In this document: piece by piece, positions 34,711 through 43,470 of the stretch
Layout of the letters: every line of letters begins with the position of its first letter
How positions within the stretch are numbered: the stretch's first letter is position 1
Assembly (NCBI RefSeq): GCF_030056735.1
Contig: NZ_JASHKN010000012.1
Location: 149,816 to 213,815 of the forward strand
Direction: 5' to 3'
DNA length: 64,000 nt
Source of the DNA: Rhodococcus sp. IEGM 1409
GTDB taxonomy: Bacteria > Actinomycetota > Actinomycetes > Mycobacteriales > Mycobacteriaceae
The notes under the pieces: generated by a model
The model's input: only the letters and a program-made list of their open reading frames with translations
Told to the model about the DNA's origin: nothing
The model's database searches: none
Made by a program: the position numbers and the translations under genes

Positions 34711-34727
34711 GTTTACTGACAGGAAAC
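34711..34727. promoter_or_regulatory. Inverted repeat upstream of the XRE-cupin gene
   Basis: GTTTACTGACAGGAAAC has arms GTTTnCTG and CAGnAAAC. It lies 14 bp before the start codon, fits autoregulation, and carries both half-site variants seen before amt (GGTTTACT) and dmm (GGTTTCCT). Confidence 0.55.
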
Positions 34728-34787
34728 AGGAAATGCAGCCTGTGTCGAATCGTTCAGGTTCGGATCATACAACCGGATTGAGTACCG

Positions 34788-36029
34788 CTAGTGATTGCCG
34801 AACAGAACCGCTGCCATCAACTGTTGGACCTTGGCCATGCCACCAGGTTCAGGATCGAACCCGATGAGCCGCCCCACATCCGGGACGACGTTCAGAGCGG
34901 CATGAACAACAAATTCGGCTTCCACAGCTGAGAGTTCGGGCCGAACATCGAGGAGCAAGCTCGCCCATTCGGCCACGTGGAGTTTTTGCCGATTCCGGAG
35001 GTCGCTTCGATGGCTGGGCAGCAGGTTGCTCATCTCCGAGAAGTAGACGGACATCAGCTCATGCTGGACGAAGGACAGATTTACGTACATGGACGACAAA
35101 GCGCGGAGAGCGGCGGCGGCCGAGGGCTCCGCCTCCAACACTGCAGCCGTCGCGAGGTCCAGCCGATCTGCTGCACGGTAGAACAGCGCAGCAAGGAGGT
35201 CCGCCTTACTCGGAAAGAACCGGTACATACCCGACGCATTGAACCCTGCTGCCGCGGCAATCTCCTCAATACTCACATCGTGGTAGCCGCGAGAGTTGAA
35301 GAGTCGCATGGCTTCATGCAGGAGAAGCTCCCTCTTGTTGGTTGTTACCAACTGCGGAGATGACAACCGGACTGGCAGTTCGGTCGGGGAAGCCAAGGTG
35401 ACACGGTCAAGCGAGAGACACGCATCCAGAAGGAGTCTTTCCATTCGTCGTTGAGGCAACACTCGACTGTGCGCTGTAATACTTCCGATTGCACTGAGCA
35501 TCGCGGCAACGACAATTACCTTGTCCCGCATATCCAGCGGAGGCTCAACAGGCGAAAGATTACGTGCAACTTGACGATTAACCGCTCGGGACTGTTCACC
35601 AATCACAGCGCGATCTTCCGGGCCTAGGAAACGACCCTCCCACCGATAGATTCCGGCGGTGCGCCTGTTCCGAATCGTCGTTCGAATTACAGCCAACAGG
35701 TCTGCCTGCAACCGATCACGTTCAGTTGCATCGGGGTTGAACTCCACCGAATCAAGAGCGCCCTCCAGTTCCTCGGTCAATGCCAGAGCTGAATGAAGAA
35801 ACAGCGCATACTTGTTCGGGAAGTGACGATACAGAGCGGAGCCCGAGATTCCGACAGACGACGCGATCTCTTCGACGCTCACCGCGTGATACCCGCGTTC
35901 ACTGAACGCAATTGCCGCGGCGGACGCAATCTGCGCCTTGCGATCCTTCGGGCGCTTCCGAATGGCAACCTGCCTCGGTCGCACGTCGACATCTGTCGAC
36001 GACGAGGTGCATCCCTCTCCTTGGTTCAC
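34788..36029 (-). CDS. Double TetR-family regulator (two TetR units in one protein)
   Basis: This protein has 413 residues, twice a normal TetR. The first HTH lies near residues 30-75 (AAAIAFSERGYHAVSVEEIASSVGISGSALYRHFPNKYALF), the second near 230-275 (EAMRLFNSRGYHDVSIEEIAAAAGFNASGMYRFFPSKADLL). Each is followed by its own helical effector domain. Both HTH are intact, so the protein may bind as a pseudo-dimer within one chain. It is divergent from the Mce operon and is likely its regulator. Tandem TetR proteins are known in actinobacteria but rarely studied. Confidence 0.87.
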   Translation of the reverse strand: MNQGEGCTSSSTDVDVRPRQVAIRKRPKDRKAQIASAAAIAFSERGYHAVSVEEIASSVGISGSALYRHFPNKYALFLHSALALTEELEGALDSVEFNPDATERDRLQADLLAVIRTTIRNRRTAGIYRWEGRFLGPEDRAVIGEQSRAVNRQVARNLSPVEPPLDMRDKVIVVAAMLSAIGSITAHSRVLPQRRMERLLLDACLSLDRVTLASPTELPVRLSSPQLVTTNKRELLLHEAMRLFNSRGYHDVSIEEIAAAAGFNASGMYRFFPSKADLLAALFYRAADRLDLATAAVLEAEPSAAAALRALSSMYVNLSFVQHELMSVYFSEMSNLLPSHRSDLRNRQKLHVAEWASLLLDVRPELSAVEAEFVVHAALNVVPDVGRLIGFDPEPGGMAKVQQLMAAVLFGNH

Positions 36030-36233
36030 CGTCTACTCCTACCCTCCCGCCGAAAGATTCTATGAGAATCAGCTTAAGCATGAGAGCGAGTTGGCATACC
36101 CACTTTTCGCGGACCTGGCTCGCAGATTCACATACTCCCAGGTAGGTGCAATGCCGAATACGCTGCCACCGAAAACTAGCGGCAGGTGCCGTTCGTCCGC
36201 AATCAGAATATCGGTTCACATAATGCTTGCCGG

Positions 36234-36247
36234 ACACATATATGTGT
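36234..36247. promoter_or_regulatory. Palindrome upstream of the Mce operon
   Basis: ACACATATATGTGT is a perfect 14-bp palindrome, 91 bp before the first YrbE gene and 205 bp from the double TetR gene. No exact KstR or KstR2 box is visible in 36030-36338, which otherwise holds no gene. Confidence 0.5.
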
Positions 36248-36338
36248 GAGATGCTTCACACGCAGTTTGCTCGACCGACAGTTCCCGGACTGTTCGACGA
36301 CCTCCTGAACAACGTTGATCTGCAAAGGAATCCCATAG

Positions 36339-37148
36339 ATGACGTACGAACTACCTGCGCCGAAAGGCCCGGTCAAGGACGTAGCGTTACAGGGTGGCTA
36401 CCTGATCGGCTTCTCAGTTCAGGCCCTGTTCAGCTTGTTCACTGCCATTTTCCGTAGGCGACTCTCGCTACACGAAACCATTGCCCAGACGCTGTTCATC
36501 AGCAAGGTCAGCACAGGCCCGTCACTGCTACTCATGATGCCGATCGGCGTCTTTATCGCGGTGTCGGTCGGTGAGCTCGCCAGCCGTATCGGCGCAGGAG
36601 GATATTCCGGCGCAGTGGTTGCGTTCATCATCGTGGGGCAGGCAGCCGCACTGGTCTGCGCGTTGATGATGGCGGGCGTCGCCGGATCTGCAATCTGCAC
36701 CGATCTGGGTTCACGGAAGATCCGCGAAGAGATCGATGCCATGGAAGTGATGGGGCTCGACGTCATCGAACGGCTGGTCGCACCACGACTCCTTGCGGCG
36801 GTGATCGTCTCGCTCGCTCTGTGCTCGATAGTCACGTTCGGCGGCGTTATGGCCTGCTACCTCTACCACATCTACGTTCAGCACATGCCAGCTGGAACTT
36901 TCATGGCCACCTTCAGCCAGTACGGTCGATCTGCCGATTTTGTCATGGCACTCGTCAAATCCGCGATCTTCGGTCTGACCTCGACGTTGGTTGCGACCTT
37001 CAAAGGTTTGCACGCCAAGGGCGGTCCGCGAGGAGTGGCCGACGCGGTCAATGAAGCAGTTGTCATGGCATTTGCACTCGTCTTCATTGCCAATACAGTG
37101 TTGTCCGCGCTCTACACGGTGATCGTCCCTGCAGTGGGTGAATTCTGA
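36339..37148 (+). CDS. YrbE/MlaE-type permease of Mce transporter, first copy
   Basis: This 269-residue membrane protein has the MlaE-family signature near the middle: GSAICTDLGSRKIREEIDAMEVMGLDVIERLVAPRLLA, followed by three helices and a KGGPRGVADAVNEAVV loop. With the second YrbE it forms the channel of the Mce lipid importer, driven by an MceG ATPase encoded elsewhere. The sequence differs notably from M. tuberculosis YrbE4A as I recall it, so I do not call it yrbE4A. Its stop overlaps the next gene's start by one base. Confidence 0.9.
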   Translation: MTYELPAPKGPVKDVALQGGYLIGFSVQALFSLFTAIFRRRLSLHETIAQTLFISKVSTGPSLLLMMPIGVFIAVSVGELASRIGAGGYSGAVVAFIIVGQAAALVCALMMAGVAGSAICTDLGSRKIREEIDAMEVMGLDVIERLVAPRLLAAVIVSLALCSIVTFGGVMACYLYHIYVQHMPAGTFMATFSQYGRSADFVMALVKSAIFGLTSTLVATFKGLHAKGGPRGVADAVNEAVVMAFALVFIANTVLSALYTVIVPAVGEF

Positions 37149-38005
37149 TGGCCGCCGTCGATTTTCGAGCTAAGGCACTCCAGGCGAGCCGACCTGTGCG
37201 CACCATGGGTGACGGGCTGGTCTCACTCGGGCAGCATGTCACCTTCTACGTTCGCACCATCGCGTCTATTCCGTTTGCCCTCACCAAGTACCGCAAGCAC
37301 GTACTCGGCCAGATCAGCGAGGTCAGCTTCGGCACCAACTCACTGCTGTCCGGTGGGGGGACCATCGGAATCGTCTTCGCGATGTCACTGGCCGCAGCCA
37401 TGATGCTCGGCGTCGAAACTCACCGCGGCCTCGAACTCGTCGGGATGACGTCACTCTCGGGAATGTTGTCCGCCGTTGCCAATACGCGCGAACTCGCCCC
37501 CGTTGTCGTCGCAATTGCCTTGGCTGCCAAGGTCGGCACCGGATTCACCGCACAAATCGGCGCAATGCGCATTTCCGACGAGATCGACGCGTTGGACTCG
37601 ATGGCAATCCGGTCCATCCCGTTTCTCGCCGGCACCCGGGTCATCGCAGCAATGATCTGCATCATTCCTATCTACATGATCGGCCTCCTAGCCAGTTACC
37701 TGTCCACTCGGCTGGTGGTCGTCTTCTTCAACGGCGCATCTGCCGGCACGTACGACTACTTCTTCCACCTCGCGATCTCGCCACAGGACCTCCTGTACTC
37801 GGGCCTCAAGGCAGTGGTCTTCGCCGCCGTCGTCGCGCTCGTGCACTGCGCGTACGGCTACTACGCCTCGGGTGGACCGGCGGGTGTCGGTCAGGCTGCC
37901 GGCCGCGCGCTACGGACCGCCATCCTTGCGATCGGAATACTCGACGTGCTGATGACTTTCGGCCTGTGGGGCCTCGTCCCCCAGATCCCGGGAATGGGGA
38001 TCTGA
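37148..38005 (+). CDS. YrbE/MlaE-type permease of Mce transporter, second copy
   Basis: This 285-residue MlaE-family permease has SFGTNSLLSGGGTIGIVFAMSLAAAMMLGVE near residue 58, the signature KVGTGFTAQIGAMRISDEIDALDSMAIRSIPFLAGTRVIA near 120, and YYASGGPAGVGQAAGRALRTAI near the end. YrbE proteins act as a pair, the B copy usually with such a longer N-terminal region. It is followed after 3 bp by the first mce gene with a GTG start. The substrate is inferred to be a hydrophobic molecule such as a sterol or fatty acid. Confidence 0.9.
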   Translation: MAAVDFRAKALQASRPVRTMGDGLVSLGQHVTFYVRTIASIPFALTKYRKHVLGQISEVSFGTNSLLSGGGTIGIVFAMSLAAAMMLGVETHRGLELVGMTSLSGMLSAVANTRELAPVVVAIALAAKVGTGFTAQIGAMRISDEIDALDSMAIRSIPFLAGTRVIAAMICIIPIYMIGLLASYLSTRLVVVFFNGASAGTYDYFFHLAISPQDLLYSGLKAVVFAAVVALVHCAYGYYASGGPAGVGQAAGRALRTAILAIGILDVLMTFGLWGLVPQIPGMGI

Positions 38006-38008
38006 GCC

Positions 38009-39232
38009 GTGGACAGACTCACTACACGCACGAAGATCGTCTACGCACTGCGTGGCGCGATCGCCGTCGTGGTGGCCGTCGTAGCAGCAGTAACGTTGGT
38101 GCTGCGTGGATCCGGAAACCTCGAGCAGAGCACGGACGTGTTAGTGGCTGTTCCAGCCACGGCGGGCCTGATCAGCGGCGAGGCACCGGTCCGGTACCAC
38201 GGGGTCAACATCGGCCGAATCGGCGAAATCGAATCAGGTACCACAGAATCCGTGGTGCAACTACAGATACAGACTGAGGATGCATCGAAGATTCCCGCCG
38301 ACGTGATGGCTCGCGTTGTTCCACGCACGTTCTTCGGTGACATCTACATGCAGCTCGTGGACAACCCGGCGCCACACGGCCGAACAACTCTCGCGGACGG
38401 AGACGAGATCCGCATGGACGACGGACCCGAGGCCGTCGCCCTCTATGACGTGTACACCAAGTTGGTCGGCGTCCTCACAGCAATGCAACCCGAAAAACTT
38501 CAAACGGCTCTGACCGCCCTCGGTCAAGCCCTGGACGGAAACGGGGCCGAAATAGGCACCACGATAGACAATCTCAGTGCTGCTTCCGGAGTACTGGCTC
38601 CCGCTGCACACCAATTCCTGCAATCCACTCCGGAATTCCGATCTGTCATCGACGCATTGGACCGCGCAACCCCCGACATTCTCGATACCTTGGCGGCCGC
38701 CACATCCGTCTCGAACAGCATGGTCGCCAACAGAGCAAATCTCGAGACCTCGATCGGCGCGGCCGCAGTCTTCGCCGCTACCGTCGACGATTTTGTCGCA
38801 GAGAACAACAGCAACATCATCACCGTGATCGATTCTGCCGGAAAAATACTCGCAACCACCGCGGCAAATCCCGAAGGACTGCGTACCACTCTTGCCAATG
38901 CCAGTACGTTCGGCTCCTCCGGTGCGCGAGTCTTCGCCACCGGAAAGTTCGACATCACAGCAGTTGCCACGTTCGCCGAACCGCTCCCGTACACAGGCGA
39001 TGATTGCCCGCAGTACGGGAACTCGCGTGGAGCACAGTGTTCCGGCTCCAACCTGACGCCTGCACAACCCGTCAGTGCCCCAGTCGTTGGTGGCGAAGCC
39101 GAAGCCGCCACCCTGCGTTTCCTCGAAGATCAACTACTCGGCGGCTCGCCGGAGCAGTCGAACGCCCCCAACCCGGCAACAACACTGATGTTGGGGCCGA
39201 TGGTCAGAGGTAACGAGGTGACCGTCCCGTGA
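38009..39232 (+). CDS. Mce family protein, position A
   Basis: This 407-residue protein has a single N-terminal membrane anchor (AIAVVVAVVAAVTLVLRG), then an MCE/MlaD domain (DVLVAVPATAGLISGEAPVRYHGVNIGRIGEIES...MARVVPRTFFGDIYMQLVDNP) and a long helical region that builds the periplasmic needle. The tail has a Cys pair (DDCPQYGNSRGAQCSG). GTG 38009 is the start. It is part of the six-subunit A-F set, coupled to the next gene by a GTGA overlap. It works in the cell envelope. Confidence 0.9.
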   Translation: MDRLTTRTKIVYALRGAIAVVVAVVAAVTLVLRGSGNLEQSTDVLVAVPATAGLISGEAPVRYHGVNIGRIGEIESGTTESVVQLQIQTEDASKIPADVMARVVPRTFFGDIYMQLVDNPAPHGRTTLADGDEIRMDDGPEAVALYDVYTKLVGVLTAMQPEKLQTALTALGQALDGNGAEIGTTIDNLSAASGVLAPAAHQFLQSTPEFRSVIDALDRATPDILDTLAAATSVSNSMVANRANLETSIGAAAVFAATVDDFVAENNSNIITVIDSAGKILATTAANPEGLRTTLANASTFGSSGARVFATGKFDITAVATFAEPLPYTGDDCPQYGNSRGAQCSGSNLTPAQPVSAPVVGGEAEAATLRFLEDQLLGGSPEQSNAPNPATTLMLGPMVRGNEVTVP

Positions 39233-40260
39233 AGATCCGTCCTGGCCAGGTAATTCGATTGTCACTCTTCTGTCTCACCGGCATCGCCTGTGCGTCGTTC
39301 ATGGCGAACACGTTGTCGGTCCCGGTTCGCGGAAGCACTGATTCGTACTCGTTCGAGTTCACCGACGTCGAAGGCCTCAACCCGGGTAACCCGGTCACCA
39401 TGTCGGGTGTGCGTATCGGCCGCGTGGACTCGGTCGCGTTTGCCGACAACGGCGCAGGCACGAGCAAGGCGATCGTCGACGTCGAAATCGAATCACAATA
39501 TTCGCTCGAATCGGATGTCCGGGCCGCCGTGCGGTACGGCGACATGCTCGGTGCTCGATATTTGGCACTGACCCAGGACGACAGCGCGGCAACGGCATCC
39601 GCACAACGGCTCGAGCCGGGCGGCACGATACCGCTGGCGCAGACAACACCACCGATCAACTTGACCGCACTGATGAACGGCTTCAAACCGTTGTTCGCCG
39701 CACTGCAGCCCGAGCAGGTGAACACACTCACACGAAGTTTTGTCGAAACCTTCAACGGTCAGGGCCAAGCAATGACCACCCTTCTCGATCAGATCGCGAC
39801 CTTGAGCTCCGGCCTGGTCGACCGTCAGGACGTATTCGCACAACTACTCACGAACATGAACACCCTTCTCACCTCCGTCGACGAGCGTCAACCCGAATTG
39901 GTCGGTCTGCTGGACGGTTTGAACAGTCTGAGCACCTCCGTCGTCGGGCAGAACGATCAACTGGTCTCGCTCTTGGATCAGGGAAACCGCACTGTCTCGT
40001 CGCTGGCTCAGATCATGGCCGGGTCGAACGGTGCATTCGGCCAGACCGTGCAACAACTCGAAAGTGTCACCGGCAGTTGGATTGCAAGCACCGACGAGTT
40101 CAACAGACTTCTCGCCAACCTTCCCCAGTTCGCCGACGCCGCCAACCGTATCGGAAGCTACGGAAGTTTCATCAGCCTGTATCTGTGCAATTTCACTCTG
40201 AAGGCAGGCGACATGGAAGCCAACATCTTCGGTCCGACACATTCGCCGGTGTGCTCATGA
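39229..40260 (+). CDS. Mce family protein, position B
   Basis: This 343-residue protein has an N-terminal hydrophobic anchor (LSLFCLTGIACASFMANTL) and MCE domain (FTDVEGLNPGNPVTMSGVRIGRVDSVAFAD...VRYGDMLGARYLALTQDD). Helical heptads follow (SGLVDRQDVFAQLLTNMNTLLTSVDERQPELVGLLDGLNSLS), and a C-terminal Cys pair closes it. GTG start and GTGA/ATGA overlaps on both sides fix it in the operon. The role is a subunit of the lipid-importing needle. Confidence 0.9.
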   Translation: MKIRPGQVIRLSLFCLTGIACASFMANTLSVPVRGSTDSYSFEFTDVEGLNPGNPVTMSGVRIGRVDSVAFADNGAGTSKAIVDVEIESQYSLESDVRAAVRYGDMLGARYLALTQDDSAATASAQRLEPGGTIPLAQTTPPINLTALMNGFKPLFAALQPEQVNTLTRSFVETFNGQGQAMTTLLDQIATLSSGLVDRQDVFAQLLTNMNTLLTSVDERQPELVGLLDGLNSLSTSVVGQNDQLVSLLDQGNRTVSSLAQIMAGSNGAFGQTVQQLESVTGSWIASTDEFNRLLANLPQFADAANRIGSYGSFISLYLCNFTLKAGDMEANIFGPTHSPVCS

Positions 40261-41315
40261 TGTTTCTGGTCAAGCTGATCGACGTGTTCGTCGGCATCAT
40301 GCACTTCCTGTTCAAAGGGGATCGCCGACGCAGCGGCAGCGGGACAGCTCTCGCCCTGGGCAGTCTCGGGATTTTTGTTCTGGTGGTAGGGCTCGCAGCA
40401 GCACTGGGTATTCCGAAACTCTGGTACAACGTCCGCACGTCGGCATACACCGCTGAATTTGCCAATGCCAGCGGGCTTTCCGACACCGATCCCGTCTACG
40501 TGGCCGGAGTTCCTGCGGGCCGAGTGGATTCGATCGACCTTGCCGGCGACCACGTGGTCGTCAACTTCCGCCTGGACAAGGATCAGCCATTGGGAAACCA
40601 GAGCACGGCAACGGTCAGGCTCAAGACGGTCCTGGGCAAGCGTTACCTCGAGATCGTGCCGGCCGGAGTGGTCGACGACTCCGACGGGCGGGTCATCCCG
40701 CTCTCCCGCACAACCGTGCCGTACAGCCTCGACGACGTCAGCAGTGACGCCACCAACGCGGCCACCGGCGTCGACCTACAGGCGATGGAGTCCATGATGA
40801 ACACCCTTTCGCAGGTGATTCCAACGGATTCCGATCAAGTCGGGCGGGCCTTGGCCGGAATCAGCGGAGCCTCGGCGGCTTTCGCACAGAATGGTGAACA
40901 GATCGACCAGATCCTCACGATGTCCCGCGAGCTGTCGGACATGGCGGTGGCACAAACCGATTCGATAGTCGGCACCGCCGCAAACGCTCAGACGATCGTT
41001 CGTACTCTGGCCGTCCGCAAGGACGCGCTGACTCAGTTGGTCGACAACCTGACAATCATCATCTCGAAGCTCTCGACGACGTTCACAGACCGTCAGGACG
41101 AGTTCGGGGCAATGACCGACAACCTCGTCGCAGTCACCACCACGCTGAAGAACAACGCCGATCAAATCGACCTGCTGTTGACTCGCCTTCCGTCCGCTCT
41201 GCGTTCGGTCACCGACTCCACCGGCACCGGCAATTGGACCGATGTCAACGCCCCGGCAGCCGTGATCCCGGACAATCTGCTCTGCGCGATCGGCATCATG
41301 GAGGGCTGCAAGTGA
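40257..41315 (+). CDS. Mce family protein, position C
   Basis: This 352-residue protein starts at ATG 40257, overlapping the previous stop (ATGA); ATG 40260 is equally possible. The N-terminal anchor is ALGSLGIFVLVVGLAAALGIP, then the MCE domain ASGLSDTDPVYVAGVPAGRVDSIDLAGDHVVVNFRLD, and a helical tail with QNGEQIDQILTMSRELSDM. It ends with a Cys-containing LLCAIGIMEGCK. A codon-frame extension further upstream would overlap the B gene heavily and is not credible. Confidence 0.9.
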   Translation: MMFLVKLIDVFVGIMHFLFKGDRRRSGSGTALALGSLGIFVLVVGLAAALGIPKLWYNVRTSAYTAEFANASGLSDTDPVYVAGVPAGRVDSIDLAGDHVVVNFRLDKDQPLGNQSTATVRLKTVLGKRYLEIVPAGVVDDSDGRVIPLSRTTVPYSLDDVSSDATNAATGVDLQAMESMMNTLSQVIPTDSDQVGRALAGISGASAAFAQNGEQIDQILTMSRELSDMAVAQTDSIVGTAANAQTIVRTLAVRKDALTQLVDNLTIIISKLSTTFTDRQDEFGAMTDNLVAVTTTLKNNADQIDLLLTRLPSALRSVTDSTGTGNWTDVNAPAAVIPDNLLCAIGIMEGCK

Positions 41316-42409
41316 ATACACGAAAAGCCGTCACTGCCATGCTGGTCATAACCCTGGCGATCGCCCTGCCCGGTTGGTACATCTTCGGACGAACCGATCA
41401 GTCCAAGACTGTCTACGCCGATTTCAGTTATGTCGGTGGGATTTACGAGGGAAGCAAGGTCACCGTCCTCGGTGTCGGCGTCGGGACGGTCACGTCGGTG
41501 GAACCGCGCGGAACTTCCGTTCGAGTAGCGATGTCGATGCCCAACTCCGTAAATCTTCCGGCCGACGCTTCGGCTTATGTTCTCAATCCGTCGGTGATCA
41601 GCGATCGCCACATCGAACTCGGTCCGGCTTACACCGGCGGAGAGACGCTCAAAGACGGCGACCAGATTCCGATCGAACGTGCCCACTCCCCCATAGATTT
41701 CGACGGGTTGATGGGAAGCGTCAGCACCTTGGCCGACGCATTTGCCGGGGACGGAGGCAATCTCGGCGATCTTTTGAGCCGCGGCGCCGCCGGGTGGCAG
41801 GGTCAGGGCGATCAATTCAACACCGCCATTCGCAACCTCAGCACGGCCACCGGGGTTGTCGGCGCTCGGTCGGAAGACATCGGTGCACTTGTCGACAATC
41901 TCAACACGTTGATGAGTGCATTGGACACACGGCAGGTCAGCTTGGACGAACTTGTCGGTGACCTCGGCGAACTGGGCGATCAGTGGGCGAGCCAGAACAT
42001 GGACATCTCCCAACCGCTGCAGGATCTGCAGGTCGTCTTCGATCAACTGAACAGCTTCATGACAACTCACGGCGACGATGTCGGTGCCATAGCCGACAAC
42101 GTGCGAGTTCTCGGTGACACTCTGGCTGCCAAGCAACCTGGCCTCGCCGAGTTCATGGACCTGGTGCCGTTGATGATGCAGAACCTCTCTCAAACTATCG
42201 GCCCTGATCAGCGCGGACGCATTCGGCTCAATGTCTCGACTGCACTGACTCAGTTCGCCGTCGCCAAGCCACTGTGCGACGCATACAAGTTGCCGATCTG
42301 CACCGGTGCCGGATTCACGAATCCGATTTCCTTCCCCCTCAGCACTTCTGATCCGCTCGGCATCGCCTCCGCCATTTCCGGCGGAGCCGTCCCTGGAGGT
42401 GGCAATTGA
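41312..42409 (+). CDS. Mce family protein, position D
   Basis: This 365-residue protein starts at GTG 41312. The anchor is AVTAMLVITLAIALPGWYIFG, then the MCE domain FSYVGGIYEGSKVTVLGVGVGTVTSVEPRGTSV...VISDRHIELGPAYTGG. A long alpha-helical region and a Cys pair (AKPLCDAYKLPICTG) complete the pattern. It overlaps the E gene by TTGA. The C-terminal third is Gly/Ser/Pro-rich, as in other D-position Mce proteins. Confidence 0.9.
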   Translation: MNTRKAVTAMLVITLAIALPGWYIFGRTDQSKTVYADFSYVGGIYEGSKVTVLGVGVGTVTSVEPRGTSVRVAMSMPNSVNLPADASAYVLNPSVISDRHIELGPAYTGGETLKDGDQIPIERAHSPIDFDGLMGSVSTLADAFAGDGGNLGDLLSRGAAGWQGQGDQFNTAIRNLSTATGVVGARSEDIGALVDNLNTLMSALDTRQVSLDELVGDLGELGDQWASQNMDISQPLQDLQVVFDQLNSFMTTHGDDVGAIADNVRVLGDTLAAKQPGLAEFMDLVPLMMQNLSQTIGPDQRGRIRLNVSTALTQFAVAKPLCDAYKLPICTGAGFTNPISFPLSTSDPLGIASAISGGAVPGGGN

Positions 42410-43470
42410 CGAGGCAATCGGTTCGGCTAGTCGCCGGCGTCGCGATCATCGGTATGGGTTGTGCGGCTGTGTTCGCCTTCGGCGGCTGCAGCGCAGGCAT
42501 TCAAGACCTTCCGCTGGGCCGTTCGGCCGACGGTGACGCGTACAACGTGTCGCTACAACTGGCCGGCGCTGACGGCTTGGTGTTGGGAGCAGACGTCCGC
42601 AGCGGCCAAAAAGTCATCGGCCGAGTATCCGCACTGTCAGCCGACGTCGTCGGAGCCGACGTGACACTGAGTCTGGACACTGCGACGCAGTTGCCGGACA
42701 ACGTCGAGGCCTCCGTCGAACTCCCGTCCGCACTGGGAAACCCGTTCATTCGACTGTTGCTGCCAGAGGTTCCGTCCGGTTCTACGCTGAGCGACGGCGA
42801 CACAATTCCGGAGTCTCGCACCGAGATCGGCCCGCAGGTCGAAAGTGCACTTGCCACCCTCGGTACGGTTCTGACCGGGAGCGGCATCGATCAACTCGAT
42901 ACCGTCGTACGCGAACTGAACACCGCTTTTTCCGGGCGCTCAGGTGAAGTTCGTTCTCTGACCGACACCCTCACCTCGCTGATGGCAGAGGCAAGCAGTC
43001 ACCGAGGCGAGTTCGACGAGGCCGTCGACCTCGCTGCCCGGGTCTCCTCCCAGTTGGCCGGGCAACAAGAAGTCGTCGACAACTACCTCGATTCCGTTCC
43101 ACAGGTGGTGTCGATTCTCGTGGGACAGAAGGATCAGATTGCGAGCCTCTTGAACTCGACCGTTCAGCTCGCCACCAACGCAAACACCATTCTCGACTCC
43201 TCACCCAACGGGCTCGACACGATGCTGCACGATGCGTCGACCGTTGTCGGGACTCTGGATTCGTTCAACTCGGAGATCGGTCAGACGCTGGCGAACATGA
43301 ACGGGATGCTCGAAAACTTCACCGGCGCAGTCCAAGGTGACTACCTCGTTTTTGACGGCGCCCTCGATATTCCGGGAACGATCGACAAACTCTGGACCGG
43401 TGGTATGGCCGGTCAATCGATCGCGCCGGCGGGAACTCTCACCGATCTACTTCAGGGAGGTCCACGTTGA
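42406..43470 (+). CDS. Mce family lipoprotein, position E (LprN type)
   Basis: This 354-residue protein starts at TTG 42406. The signal VAGVAIIGMGCAAVFAFGGCSAG has a lipobox FGGC, so the mature protein should be lipid-anchored, the hallmark of the E position in Mce operons. The MCE domain is AGADGLVLGADVRSGQKVIGRVSALSADVVGADVTL. A helical tail follows. It overlaps the F gene by TTGA. The lipid anchor likely tethers the needle at the outer membrane side. Confidence 0.9.
   Translation: MTRQSVRLVAGVAIIGMGCAAVFAFGGCSAGIQDLPLGRSADGDAYNVSLQLAGADGLVLGADVRSGQKVIGRVSALSADVVGADVTLSLDTATQLPDNVEASVELPSALGNPFIRLLLPEVPSGSTLSDGDTIPESRTEIGPQVESALATLGTVLTGSGIDQLDTVVRELNTAFSGRSGEVRSLTDTLTSLMAEASSHRGEFDEAVDLAARVSSQLAGQQEVVDNYLDSVPQVVSILVGQKDQIASLLNSTVQLATNANTILDSSPNGLDTMLHDASTVVGTLDSFNSEIGQTLANMNGMLENFTGAVQGDYLVFDGALDIPGTIDKLWTGGMAGQSIAPAGTLTDLLQGGPR

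Noticed and set aside
36273..36330. KstR box before the Mce operon (CTGAACAACGTTGAT)
   Set aside because: AAC and GTT are present but with a spacing of three instead of two, and the outer bases do not fit.
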